Shown here piece by piece: positions 28,290-37,635 of a DNA stretch of 64,000 nt. Origin of the DNA: MFD04580-c1 sp963702995 (GTDB lineage Bacteria > Planctomycetota > Phycisphaerae > Tepidisphaerales > Tepidisphaeraceae); assembly GCA_963702995.1 (NCBI GenBank), contig OY969783.1, positions 4,836,001-4,900,000 of the forward strand, read 5' to 3'. Both the position numbers and the translations under genes were made by a program. Below the pieces are notes generated by a model, which saw nothing but the letters and a program-made list of their open reading frames with translations, had not been told where the DNA came from and did no database searches. How positions within the stretch are numbered: position 1 is the first letter of the stretch; each line of letters starts with the position of its first letter.

Positions 28290-28416
28290 AGCTGGCAGCA
28301 AAATCGAAATCCGAAATCCGACGCACGAAGTGCCAGGGAAAGACCAAGCGGGACGGAAGAACCCGGACGACCAAAAACAAGATCGAGGATTTTTCGCGTG
28401 CATTCGTTTAACTGAT

Positions 28417-28430
28417 ATGTTAATTAACAT
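28417..28430. promoter_or_regulatory. Palindrome ATGTTAATTAACAT, likely ArsR operator
   Basis: Perfect 14-bp palindrome ending three bases before the first codon of the ArsR-family gene at 28433, in a local AT-rich stretch. ArsR-type repressors bind AT-rich inverted repeats at their own promoters, so autoregulation is likely. Confidence 0.55.
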
Positions 28431-28432
28431 GT

Positions 28433-28810
28433 ATGTTAAGTGAAGAAGCTCCGGATCTGGACCGAACGTTCGCGGCGCTGGCGGACCCGACGCGGCGGGA
28501 GATCCTCCATGTCCTGGCGGGAGGCGAGGCGGCCGCCGGGGCGCTGGCGGCCCGGTTTTCCATCTCCGCCCCGGCCATCTCGCGGCACCTGCGCGTCCTC
28601 GAAGAAGTCGGACTGATCACCCGACGGATCGACGGAAAGCATCGTCGCTGCCGGCTCGAGCCCAAGCCGCTCCAATCCGCGATGGACTGGCTCGAGTTCT
28701 ACCGCCGGTTCTGGTCCGAGAGCCTTCAACAACTGGCCGATCATTTCGATCCGCCAGCGGAACCCTCAACCCCTCACCGGAGAAGTCATGGTCACGACAA
28801 TCGCAAATGA
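28433..28810 (+). CDS. ArsR-family winged-helix repressor
   Basis: 125 residues. FAALADPTRREILHVLAGG is the signature start of ArsR repressors paired with SRPBCC proteins; the recognition helix is ISAPAISRHLRVLEEVGLI, followed by the wing with RIDGKHRRCRLE. There is no CxC metal site, so it probably does not sense metal. The end overlaps the SRPBCC gene by 23 bases, giving a coupled regulator-effector pair. Start at ATG 28433, directly after a palindrome. Confidence 0.92.
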   Translation: MLSEEAPDLDRTFAALADPTRREILHVLAGGEAAAGALAARFSISAPAISRHLRVLEEVGLITRRIDGKHRRCRLEPKPLQSAMDWLEFYRRFWSESLQQLADHFDPPAEPSTPHRRSHGHDNRK

Positions 28811-29693
28811 AACGGAACTGAAGCTTACCGTTACGCAGCAGGTCAACGCTCCCCCGCGGCGCGTGTTTGACGCCTGGCTCGACCCGCGGCTCCTTGGAAA
28901 ATGGATCGGGCCGCGGGCGTGGGTGGAATCCTGCGAGGCGGTGGTGCTGGAGCCGCGCGTTGGCGGCCGCTATGAGCTGATCACGCAACCCAGGCCGGTG
29001 CCGGGGCGCGAGCCGTGCAAGGCCGGCGTAAGCGGGGTCTATCGCGAGATCGACCGGCACACGCGCCTGTCCTTCACGTGGCGTCGCGACGGCGACGATT
29101 ACGAGACGCTGGTCACCGTTCAATTCGAACCGTCCGGCACGGGGACCCGAGTCACGCTCACCCACGAAGGCTTTACGTCAGAGGAGGCCCGCGGGCAGCA
29201 CTCCGCTGGTTGGAGCGGTTCCCTGACGCAACTGGCCGATCTGGTGGAATTGCGGCTGACCGTCACGCAGCAGGTCAAGGCTTCGCCTCAGCGCGTGTTC
29301 GACGCGTTGCTCGACCCGACGCAGGTCTCGCGTTGGATGGGGCCGCGTACGATGGTCGAGGCCTGCGAGGTGATGACGCTGGATCCCCGGGTCGGCGGGC
29401 GATACCGCATTCGGATGGATCGCCGTGCCGACGCGCCCAACGGCCCCGGCACGATCTTCGTCACCGGCACGTACGAAGAGATCGATCCACCGAATCGGCT
29501 CGCATTTTCGTGGATGTGGGAAGACAAGGGGCATTCCTCCCGCGTGGCGATCGATCTCAAGCCGCATGCGGGCGGCACGGAGGTGACGTTGACCCACGAA
29601 GGTCTGGCCGACGTGGAGAGCCAGCAGGGGCACGGCCGCGGCTGGCCGATCACGCTGCAACAGCTCGCGGCGCTGCTGGATGCGGTGGGCTGA
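28788..29693 (+). CDS. Tandem SRPBCC (AHSA1-like) protein
   Basis: 301 residues made of two AHSA1/START-like domains. Domain 1 (about 8-145) begins LKLTVTQQVNAPPRRVFDAW, and domain 2 (about 152-300) begins LRLTVTQQVKASPQRVFDAL. Each continues with the WxGPRxxVE, LxPRVGGRY and VTLTHEG blocks. The halves are close enough to show internal duplication. These barrels bind hydrophobic ligands. Most ArsR-linked members have a single domain, so the fused pair is unusual. Translation begins inside the regulator gene. Confidence 0.88.
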   Translation: MVTTIANETELKLTVTQQVNAPPRRVFDAWLDPRLLGKWIGPRAWVESCEAVVLEPRVGGRYELITQPRPVPGREPCKAGVSGVYREIDRHTRLSFTWRRDGDDYETLVTVQFEPSGTGTRVTLTHEGFTSEEARGQHSAGWSGSLTQLADLVELRLTVTQQVKASPQRVFDALLDPTQVSRWMGPRTMVEACEVMTLDPRVGGRYRIRMDRRADAPNGPGTIFVTGTYEEIDPPNRLAFSWMWEDKGHSSRVAIDLKPHAGGTEVTLTHEGLADVESQQGHGRGWPITLQQLAALLDAVG

Positions 29694-29716
29694 AGAGTCA
29701 TTCGAGAGCAATGCGG

Positions 29717-29748
29717 GGCCCGGCCTTTGTCGAGGGGGCCGGGCCTTT
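29717..29748 (+). terminator. Hairpin terminator after the SRPBCC gene
   Basis: Stem GGCCCGGCC / GGCCGGGCC (9 bp) with an 11-base loop, followed by TTTCC. Placed 24 bases after the stop codon. The T-run is short, so strength is uncertain. Confidence 0.55.
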
Positions 29749-29840
29749 CCGTCGCGCGAGCAGAAGCGTGACGATGATGAGTCAGTCGTCCCGTGGGCGA
29801 TTTCATGCAAGATTGGCGGTGCGCGGCGATGCCATCCGAC

Positions 29841-29922
29841 GTGCCGCCGGTGCCCTCACCGGCGGGCTTGTATGCGGGTGGCAACACCGCCGGGGAGGGC
29901 ACTGTGAGGGCACCGGCGGCAC
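29841..29922. repeat. Inverted-repeat element, copy C (perfect arms)
   Basis: 82 bp bounded by GTGCCGCCGGTGCCCTCAC and its exact 19-base inverse GTGAGGGCACCGGCGGCAC. The inside contains CGGCGGGCTTG and GGCAACACCGCCGG, shared with the copy at 3481-3551 read on the other strand. This is the best preserved member of the family in the window. Confidence 0.8.
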
Positions 29923-29974
29923 ATTCGGTCGCGGGCAGGAACTCTGGGGGCGAAGGGACCAGAGCGTCGCCTGA

Positions 29975-31329
29975 TCAGGCACCGTCATTGAGGGCCGCTT
30001 CGAGGCCGGCGGCTCGTTTTTCGCGGAGCGCACGAAGGTTGGCCACCAGCCGCCGGAGCGAGATGACCGATCGGTCCGCGTCGAGCAGGTCGAGCAGGGT
30101 CGCCCGACCGGATTCGTAGGCGGATCGGGCCAGGCCCGCCGCCCGCTCAGCGCGGGGCAGGATGGACTTTTCAAACAGATCGAGCTGCCGATCGGCGTCC
30201 CGCAGCGTCGCTAAATCGGAAACGATCTGGGTGGCGAGATCGTTCCGAGTCTGGCGGCGCGTGGCTTCGACGGCGCGAACGTTCGCCTCCGCCTGGGCGA
30301 TCGCGGCGTCGATCGCTTCGTGGCGCAAGGTCGGCACCGTGACCATGGCGAGCGCCGCTCCGCGAGCCCCTTCAGGTCGGTACTTGCCCCAAGCGATACA
30401 TCCGGGAGCGACTGAAGCCTGGCCAGGGTGACGCCGTCGCGGCGGGCGTCGATGTCCCGAAGCTGGGCGCCCATCTCGGGGTTGACCTCGATCGCCCGGG
30501 CTAGCGCCTCGGCGTCGCTATAGGCGAACGGGGAGCGAGGCGGCAGGCTCGCGGGGGCGGCGAGCGGCGCGTCGGGCGGCCTGTTCAGGAGTGCGTTCAG
30601 GGCCGAGCGCTGTGCGGGGAGCTGTGCCCGCATCGCCGCGACGTCGTTGTTGGAAAGTTCCACTTCGTCGCGCGCCTTGAGCACATCAAGCTGGCCGACG
30701 AACCCGGCGCCGTTGCGCGTTTCGGTCATCATCTCGATCGTCTTGAGCAACTGGCCATTGGCTTGTTCGAGGCGAATCAATTCCGCGGCCAAGGCATAGT
30801 CGTACCAGGCGGCGAGCACCTTCGCCCGCAGGTCGAGCCGCGCCTTGCGGAACCGCAGGCCGGCGGCACGGGCGTTCTGCAACGCGCGTTGGGCGGCGGC
30901 CGCCAGCTTCGGGGGCAGGACGATATCGGCCATGGGGTCATTGCCGGCCGCCAGAGTCGCCTGCCCCCAGTCGGTGCGGCCGCGTTGAATAGACAGCTTG
31001 GCCGACAGCGCGAGGTTCGTCGGCTGCGTGCCGTCCTGGGGGATCTGCTCGATCGCCGACCGCCATTCCCAATATTTCTGCTCCAGCCCGGCGTTCGTTC
31101 GCAGAGCATATTCAACGAGCTGGCCCGGCGTCGGATTGTCGGGCAGTTGGGGCGCCTCCCGAACCTCGGCGCGGGCGTCGAACGGGCGGCCGGCGGTCGC
31201 CGCCGCGCTTCGCTCCGCGCTTTCACCGGGAGGATGAACGGTGCATCCGCCCAGAATGACCCCGAAGATCGCCATGACGATCATTTTCCAGCGAAGATGC
31301 GCCGGCGGGGGCGTCGGAGATTTATCCAT
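29975..31329 (-). CDS. TolC-family outer membrane efflux lipoprotein, CusC-like (one frameshift)
   Basis: About 450 residues. Start ATG 31329 (MDKSPTPPP), overlapping the end of the cusA-like gene by 8 bases. Lipoprotein signal with lipobox in FGVILGGCTVHPP. Then OEP repeats: YALRTNAGLEQKYWEW, a coiled-coil half, and a second repeat that continues in another frame after about 30350 (RHEAIDAAIAQAEANVRAVEA to RSAYESGRATLLDLLDADRS). The break follows DLKGLAERRSP and is likely an indel. It would form the outer-membrane channel for the RND pump encoded directly upstream. Confidence 0.85.
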
Positions 31330-34300
31330 GATTGCCCTCCCCGGCGTCGCGGGCGCCAGGTAAGACGGAGAAGCCGACATCCGGAGGGGCGCTCGCCGCG
31401 GCGAACGGGACCGACACTCCTTTGGCGATGTAAAAGATGACGGGGTAGATCAGTAGCTCCATGCCGAAACTGGTAAAGAGCCCGCCCAGCATCGGGGCGG
31501 CCAGCCGGCGCATCACGTCGGCGCCGGTGCCGGTGGCCCAGAGGAGCGGGGCCAGGCCGATGAAGGCGGCGGCGACGGTCATCGTCTTGGGCCGGATCCG
31601 TTTCACCGCTCCGTCGTGGACGGCGTTCCAGAGGTCTTCGCGGTTTCTCATCCGGCCTTCCGCCGAAACCGCTCGAAGCTGTTGTCGAGGTACAGCAGCA
31701 TGACCAGCCCCGTCTCGGCGTCGAGGCCCGCCAGCGCGATCAGGCCGACCCCGACCGCCCCGGACAGGTGATAGCCCAGCAGCCACAGAAGCCACACCGC
31801 GCCCACGAGACTGAACGGGACGGCCAGAACCACGACCGCCACTCGGAACAGGCTTCGCGTCGCCAGATAGAGCAGCACCACGATGATCAACAGAGTTAGT
31901 GGCAACGCCCAGGCCAGGCGGGCATTGGTCTCCTGGATCTGCTCGAACTCGCCGACCCAGGCGATCGTGTAACCGGCGGGGAGCGCGAGCTGCCGCGAGA
32001 TGACGTCCCGCGCTTCGGCGACGTAACTGCCGACATCCTGGCCGGGGACGACGTACACCAGCGATTGCGGCCGCCCTCCCTCGCTGCGGATCATCGGCGG
32101 GCCGGCGTGGACCGCCATCTCCGACAGTTCGCCCAGTGGGACCTGCGCTCCGGTGGGCGCCGGCACGAGCACCTGTTTGAGCGCGTCGGGGTTGTCCCGT
32201 AGGTCGCGGGCGTAGCGGATGTTGATCGGGTAGCGCTCCAGCCCCTCTACGGCGGTGGTGACTTTCATGCCTCCGATGGCGGTGGTGATGACTTCCTGCA
32301 CGTCGCCGGTGGTCAGGCCGTATCGGGCGGCCGCCTCGCGATTGACCTGGATGTCGAGGTAATACCCGCCGAACGCCCGCTCCGGATAGGCATCGATCGT
32401 CCCCGGCACCCGCTGTTTCAGGATCGCCGAGGCCTGTTCGGCCAGGCTCCCCAGCGTCTTGAGGTCCGGCCCCTGGATCCGCAGGCCGACGGGCGATTTG
32501 ACGCCCGTCGAGAGCATTTTCAGGCGGTTGTCGATCGGCATCGGCCAGAGGTTCCCCAGCCCGGGGAAGCGAACGACCGCGTCCATGCCTGGGTGATGCC
32601 CGTCGGCGTCATCCCACCCGTTGACCAGCTCACCCATGGTCAGCCGTTGTCGCTCCTCCCAGAACGTGTGATGCAGCGCCCAGGTGAGCCATCTGAGGCC
32701 GGCGGGGGCGTCATCGAACCAGTACCGAATTTTCCGGGTGCGCCACGCGGCCGCGTCGGGGTTGAGCCGCACCACGGTCTCAACCATGTCGAGCGGGGCC
32801 GGGTCGGTCGCGCTGTCGGCGCGGCCCATCTTTCCATACACACTCACGACCTCGGGGAAGGTCTTGATCAGCTTGTCCGTCTGCTGGAGCACCTGGCGCG
32901 CCTTGGTGATGCTGATGCTCGCGTCGGTCGTGGGCATGTAGAGCAGGTCCCCCTCGTCCAGCGGCGGCATAAATTCGCTGCCAAGCCGCCGGTATGGCCA
33001 GATCGCCGAGGCGATGAACAGCACCGCCAGAATCAGGGCCGGCCACCGGAAGCGGATCGCGGCCCGAAGGACCGGATCGTAGAGCCGCTGCACGCGCCCG
33101 GCTGACCGGGTTGCGGTCTTCATGAACGATCTTCTGGGGCACGAGCAGCATGCCGGCCAGCACCGCCCAACCTCCCGCCAGCCACGCGCGGTAGGGGGCA
33201 AGCTCCGGCAGCCAGTCGGGGAGGCGCCACAAGAGCGCGGCGGGCAAGGCCATCGCCGCGAGGGTGAGGCCGGCGTTCGCCTTCCATCCCCAGGCTCTGG
33301 GAAGGACGCGAGAGGTGATGAAGTAGACCATCAGCACCGGGATGATGGTGATCGACAGGGCGGCGGCCGCGGCCATCGAGAAGGTCTTGGTCAGCGCCAG
33401 CGGCCGAAACAGGCGGCCGCTTTCACCGGTCAGCGCGAAGACTGGCAGAAAACTGACGGTGATGATCATCAGGCTGAAGAAAAGGCTCGGCCCGACCTCC
33501 TGGGCGGCGGCGAGGATGATTTTGTCGCGTGGGGTAGGCGGGTGGCCGGCGTGAACGCGCTCCTCGTCGCGGTCGAGGTGCTTGTGCGCGTTCTCCACCA
33601 TGATGATCGCGCTGTCAACCATGACCCCGATCGCGATGGCGATGCCGCCGAGGCTCATGATGTTCGCGCTCACCCCCAGCAGTCGCATGAACAGCAGGCT
33701 GGCCAGGATGCTGGTGGGGACGACAAAGAGCGCCACCAGTTCGCTTCTGGCGTGCAGCAGGAAAAGAATGCAGACGAGCCCGACCACGACCATCTCCTCG
33801 ATCAGCGTGTGGCGCAAGGTGTGGATCGATCGCTCGATCAACAGCGAGCGGTCATAGGCGGTCTTGAGGGTGACGCCCGGCGGCAGGCCATTCTCCAGCT
33901 CGGCGAGCCTGGCTCTGGCGTCGCGAATGACCTGGTAGGCGTTGGCCCCGTAGCGGGCGACGATGACCCCGCTGACCGCCTCCCCCTCGCCGCCCCATTC
34001 GCCGATCCCGCGGCGCCCTTCGCCGGCGATCTGCAGCGTCGCCACGTCGCCGAGCAGGACCGGCGTGCCGCTGCGCTTGTCCACGGCGACGGGGACCTTC
34101 GCCAGGTCCGGCAGGCCGCGCAGGTAGCCGCGGCTGCGAACCATGTACTCGTTTTCGCTTCGTTCGACGACGGAGCCGCCCACGTCATTGTTGGACCGTT
34201 GCACGGCCGTCACGATCTGGCCGATCGGCAGGTCGTAGGCCAGCAGCCGCTCCGGCTTGAGGACGATCTGATATTCCTTCACGAACCCGCCGATGCTGGC

Positions 34301-34990
34301 CACTTCCGCAACGCCCGGCACGCCCGTCAGCGGGTAGCGCAAGTACCAGTCCTGAAGGCCGCGGAGGCTGGCCAGGTCCTGGTTCGAGGAGAGCAGCGGC
34401 TTGCCGGTGAGCGGACAGGCGCCAGGCTTGTCGAACGCGCGAACTTTAACGAGGGCGGCTTGCCGCTCCGGAGGGGCGGCCGCCCGGGTTGGATACCACT
34501 TCCCCGCCTGCTCATCGTGCCAGAGCCCTTGCGGATGATCGGGGCTGTAATAGCCAGGGTAGAGGACGTACTGGTACACCCAGCCGACGCCTGTGGCGTC
34601 AGGGCCGAGCTTGGGCTCGACACCCGCCGGCAACTGCCCCTTCGCGTAATTCAGGTACTCCAGCACCCGCTCGCGGGCGGTGTGCAGGTCGGTGCCGTCG
34701 GGGAAGATGATGTAGACCATTGAGGTCTCGAACATGCTGAAGCCGCGCACGGCTTTGGCGCCGATGCCTGAGAAGGCGGTCGTTAGCGGGTAAGTCACCT
34801 GATTCTCGATCACGTCGGGCGCCTGCCCCGGGTAATCGGTGATCACGATCACCTGGGCGTCGGACAGGTCCGGTACGGCGTCAATGCTGCTGTCGAGCAT
34901 GGCCCACACGCCGGCGGCCACCAGGCTCGCCGTCATCAGCAGCACGAGCAGCTTGTTGTTGACGGACCATTTGATGATGCGTGCGATCAT
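31322..34990 (-). CDS. Heavy-metal RND efflux pump, CusA/CzcA-like (two frameshifts)
   Basis: About 1,220 residues when joined, longer than the usual ~1,050 because of an extra periplasmic segment (YYSPDHPQGLWHDEQAGKWYPTRAAAPPERQ, then CPLTGKPLLSSNQ). Starts MIARIIKWSVNNK at 34990. Diagnostic parts: DLSDAQVIVITDYPGQAP, the TM4 charged motif GGIAIAIGVMVDSAIIMVEN, and GLDAETGLVMLLYLDNSF. Frame breaks lie near 33100 and 31665, each with conserved sequence resuming at once. Proton-driven export of Cu(I)/Ag(I) or divalent metals from periplasm to outside. The CPLTGKPL insert with two residues able to bind copper suggests monovalent copper/silver. Confidence 0.88.
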
Positions 34991-35042
34991 GGCAATCCCA
35001 GGTGCGGGCGGGAGGGGCTGTGAAAACGTACGCGGCCGCCCT

Positions 35043-36812
35043 TCAGCGGCTCTGGCCGTCGATTCGGGAAATGAGCTGATCGCTGAACGCTCGGAAGGCG
35101 GCCCGCGCGTCGGGCAGGCTTGTCGTCTCGGCAAGGCGTCGTCCCGCGTCACGCAACGCGGTGAACGTTTCGCCAGCCAGAGCGTCGGTGGCGGCCGCCA
35201 GAGATTTCGTCGCCTCTGGGCTCAGCTTCTCTTCGTCCAGCGCGGCGGCGACAGCCAGATAGCCCCGCACGACGCTTGATAGGGCCGATTCGGCCTCCGG
35301 CATCCGCACTTTCTTTTCGATGCTGCCGCACGTCGGCATTCGCGTCCCCATGTAGGGGTTGGCGATCGGATCCCCCGGCTGCAGCCAGCGGGCTTTGGCC
35401 ATCGGGCAATAAGCGACGCGAAGTTCCGCGGGCGACGTCGCTGGCAGCGTCGAAGGAGCGAGCGCGGCTGAAGTCGGCGCGGGCGCGGCTGTCGTCGGCG
35501 CGAGGCCGGGGGCTTGCGGGGCCGAGGCTGTGGTGAGCTTCCGCGTCGCCTCGATCGTGCGGCTCTCGACGTCCATCAGGAACTGCCCGCTGGTGACGAC
35601 GATCTCTCCGGGGCCGAGCCCCTCGACGACCTGCACCTGGTCGTCGTCACCGGCCAGGCCCGTCCGTACCGTGCGAGGCGTGAAGCGGCCGCCCCCGTTC
35701 GCGACGAACGCGATCTCCCTCGCACCGGTGTCGATGATCGCCTCGCGCGGCGCCTGGATCGCATCGGGGAACGGCTGTGTGACGATGTCAGCCACGGCGT
35801 ACATGCCAGGCTTCAGGGCCTCGTCGGCGTTATCGAGCGTCACACGGGCCGTGACCGAGCGGGTCATGTGCTCGACGTGCGGGTCGATGAAGGTGATGAC
35901 GCCCGCCCAGCGCCGCCCCGGCACGCCCTCCACCGTGGCGGTGACAGCCTGCCCCTGCTTCACCAGCGGCATCTGCGCGGCGTAGACCTGGGCGTCGAGC
36001 CACAGCTTCGTGTGGTCGGCCACTTGCAGAAGCTTGGTCATTGGCTGCACGGCCGAGCCCTGGACGACCGCCTTGTCCGCCAGGTGCCCCGTTGCCGGGC
36101 TGCGGAAGGGGACGTCGCGCGGCGGCTGCTCGGCGTTGGCGATCGCGTCCACGTCCTGCTCGGCCACATCCCAGAGCAGCAGCTTGCGGCGGGCGGAATC
36201 GACCAGCCCGCGGGCCTCCCGTCGGGCGTCCGGCCCGGCATCCGCCGTCAGCGATCGCTCGGCCCGGCTGGCGGCGATCAGCTCCTGCTCGGCCACCTGG
36301 AGGTCCGGGCTGTAGAGGTCGAACAGCGGCTCACCCCGGGTGACGTGCATCCCCTCCTGATCGGCATAGAGCTTGTCCACCCAGCCGCCCACCTTCAGGC
36401 TCACATCGTGCAGCCCGGCCTCGGGGAGCTTCAGCACTCCCAGCGCGCGAACGGTTTTGTGGAGCGGCCCGCGCGTGACGGCCGCCGTGCGGACTCCCAT
36501 GTTCTGCACCACCGTGGGGTCGATCATCACAGCAGGCCCGGCCGCCTCGGCGGAAGGCTCGCCGCTGGTGGGGCCGCTCCCCATCGGCGTCAGGGCCATA
36601 TGGCAAATGGGGCAATCGCCGGGATGATCCTGCACGACCTGCGGGTGCATGCCACAGTGATAGAGGTGCGAGGTGTGGCCGTCCGCGAGCGTCGGCGTCG
36701 CTCGGCCATCGGCCGCACCCCGCCGCCGATCGATGGCGCGGAGAACCAGGGTCAGGGTGAGAGCCAGGGCCACGATGGCGGCCGCGGCCGCCAGGGCATT
36801 CTTCCAGCGCAT
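35043..36812 (-). CDS. Efflux RND periplasmic adaptor, CusB-like, with metal-binding and DUF3347 domains
   Basis: 589 residues from ATG 36812. An N-terminal membrane anchor is followed by the heavy-metal-binding domain YHCGMHPQVVQDHPGDCPICHMAL (four Cys/His ligands plus Met). The middle is a membrane-fusion protein: LKVGGWVDKLYADQEGMHV, hairpin, VADHTKLWLDAQVYA, VLPAE-like barrel. After a Pro/Ala linker the C-terminus (AYCPMAKARWLQPGD, NPYMGTRMPTCGSI, then helices) is a DUF3347-like copper domain. It links the RND pump to the outer channel and hands over metal. The frame is intact; the pump gene starts 52 bases downstream. Confidence 0.9.
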   Translation of the reverse strand: MRWKNALAAAAAIVALALTLTLVLRAIDRRRGAADGRATPTLADGHTSHLYHCGMHPQVVQDHPGDCPICHMALTPMGSGPTSGEPSAEAAGPAVMIDPTVVQNMGVRTAAVTRGPLHKTVRALGVLKLPEAGLHDVSLKVGGWVDKLYADQEGMHVTRGEPLFDLYSPDLQVAEQELIAASRAERSLTADAGPDARREARGLVDSARRKLLLWDVAEQDVDAIANAEQPPRDVPFRSPATGHLADKAVVQGSAVQPMTKLLQVADHTKLWLDAQVYAAQMPLVKQGQAVTATVEGVPGRRWAGVITFIDPHVEHMTRSVTARVTLDNADEALKPGMYAVADIVTQPFPDAIQAPREAIIDTGAREIAFVANGGGRFTPRTVRTGLAGDDDQVQVVEGLGPGEIVVTSGQFLMDVESRTIEATRKLTTASAPQAPGLAPTTAAPAPTSAALAPSTLPATSPAELRVAYCPMAKARWLQPGDPIANPYMGTRMPTCGSIEKKVRMPEAESALSSVVRGYLAVAAALDEEKLSPEATKSLAAATDALAGETFTALRDAGRRLAETTSLPDARAAFRAFSDQLISRIDGQSR

Positions 36813-36830
36813 GTTGGGCTCCCTTAAGTG

Positions 36831-37344
36831 AGGGATTTTGAGGTGGGTCGCGAAACCGCCAGCACGCACGAAGCAGCGCGTGAAGCGGCATGAAGCACGT
36901 GCCGGGCGGCGTGCCCGTCAGATAGGATGTGAAGGCGGGAGGATCAGGCCAACAGGCGCAATGGAGCGCGAAGAGCGTCGAGGCGGGGCGGGACGTCGAT
37001 CGGTCACGGTTCCGCGACGCGCCCAGGGCATCGAACGCGTCGCCAGGGAGCAGGCTTGGGAGCGTGGCCGGGGAGATTAGCGGCGCGGAAAGGACGTGAA
37101 GATTCGCCTGCCCGCCGTCAGCACCCTTGGCAAGCAGGGCCGAATTGTGACAGAGGGGGCAATCCTTCCCTTGATGCCCTTGCGCCGGGCCCTGTTTGTG
37201 GGGTGGGCAGCACGGCGCCTTGGCGACCGTCGAAGCGGCCGGCCTCAGAGAGAGGAGGCACCCCGCCTCGGTACAGGTCGCGCTCACCAGCAGGATCGCC
37301 AGCGACAGCATTAAGGCGGCGACTTTGCGGCCAGGGCTCATCAC
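36831..37344 (-). CDS. Secreted Cys/His-rich protein at head of the cus-like operon
   Basis: Starts MMSPGRKVAALMLSLAILLV with a signal peptide (cleavage near CTEAG). The mature part has CC, HKQGPAQGHQGKDCPLCH, and later LHCACWP. Cys-x-x-Cys-His and His-rich runs fit periplasmic metal binding; DUF2946-type proteins are similar. The 3' end is unsure. The frame stays open deep into the cusB-like gene, which is clearly coding in another frame, so a frameshift near 36830-36900 is likely and I end the gene there. First gene of the metal-efflux operon. Confidence 0.55.
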
Positions 37345-37520
37345 GCCGGCATTCTAGAGAGCGCCTGCATCACAATCAAACGCCTGCGACATCGCCACAA
37401 GGGTGCCATGTCCCACGCTTGCGTGGGCATGCGTTCGGGTCCTTCATCAGACAAATACCCAGAGGGCGAGGGAAGGAGACGACCGCCGGCAACCAGACTC
37501 GGAGGACTGAACGCATCGGT

Positions 37521-37565
37521 CCCCTCTCCCATGTACGCACGGGAGAGGGTTAAGGTGAGGGCTTT
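37521..37565. repeat. Hairpin repeat CCCTCTCCC ... GGGAGAGGG
   Basis: A 9-bp perfect stem with a 10-base loop, followed by TTAAGGTGAGGGCTTTT. The same motif type (a GGGAGAGGG hairpin followed by GGTGAGGG) is a widespread dispersed bacterial intergenic repeat. It lies between the cus-like operon promoter and the permease stop. It may also act as a weak terminator. Confidence 0.55.
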
Positions 37566-37635
37566 TCTCGGCCGGCCTTCGGGGACGAAAAAAGGGAAAG
37601 CCTTCCTCAACCTCCAATTCGTCTTGAAACAGAGC

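Noticed and set aside
33122..34723. 533-codon plus-strand frame opposite the CusA-like gene
   Set aside because: Shadow frame of an RND pump; no start site or motif of its own.
36331..36830. Continuation of the Cys/His-rich protein frame into the cusB-like gene
   Set aside because: The same bases encode a well-conserved adaptor in another frame, so the overlap is most likely produced by an indel.
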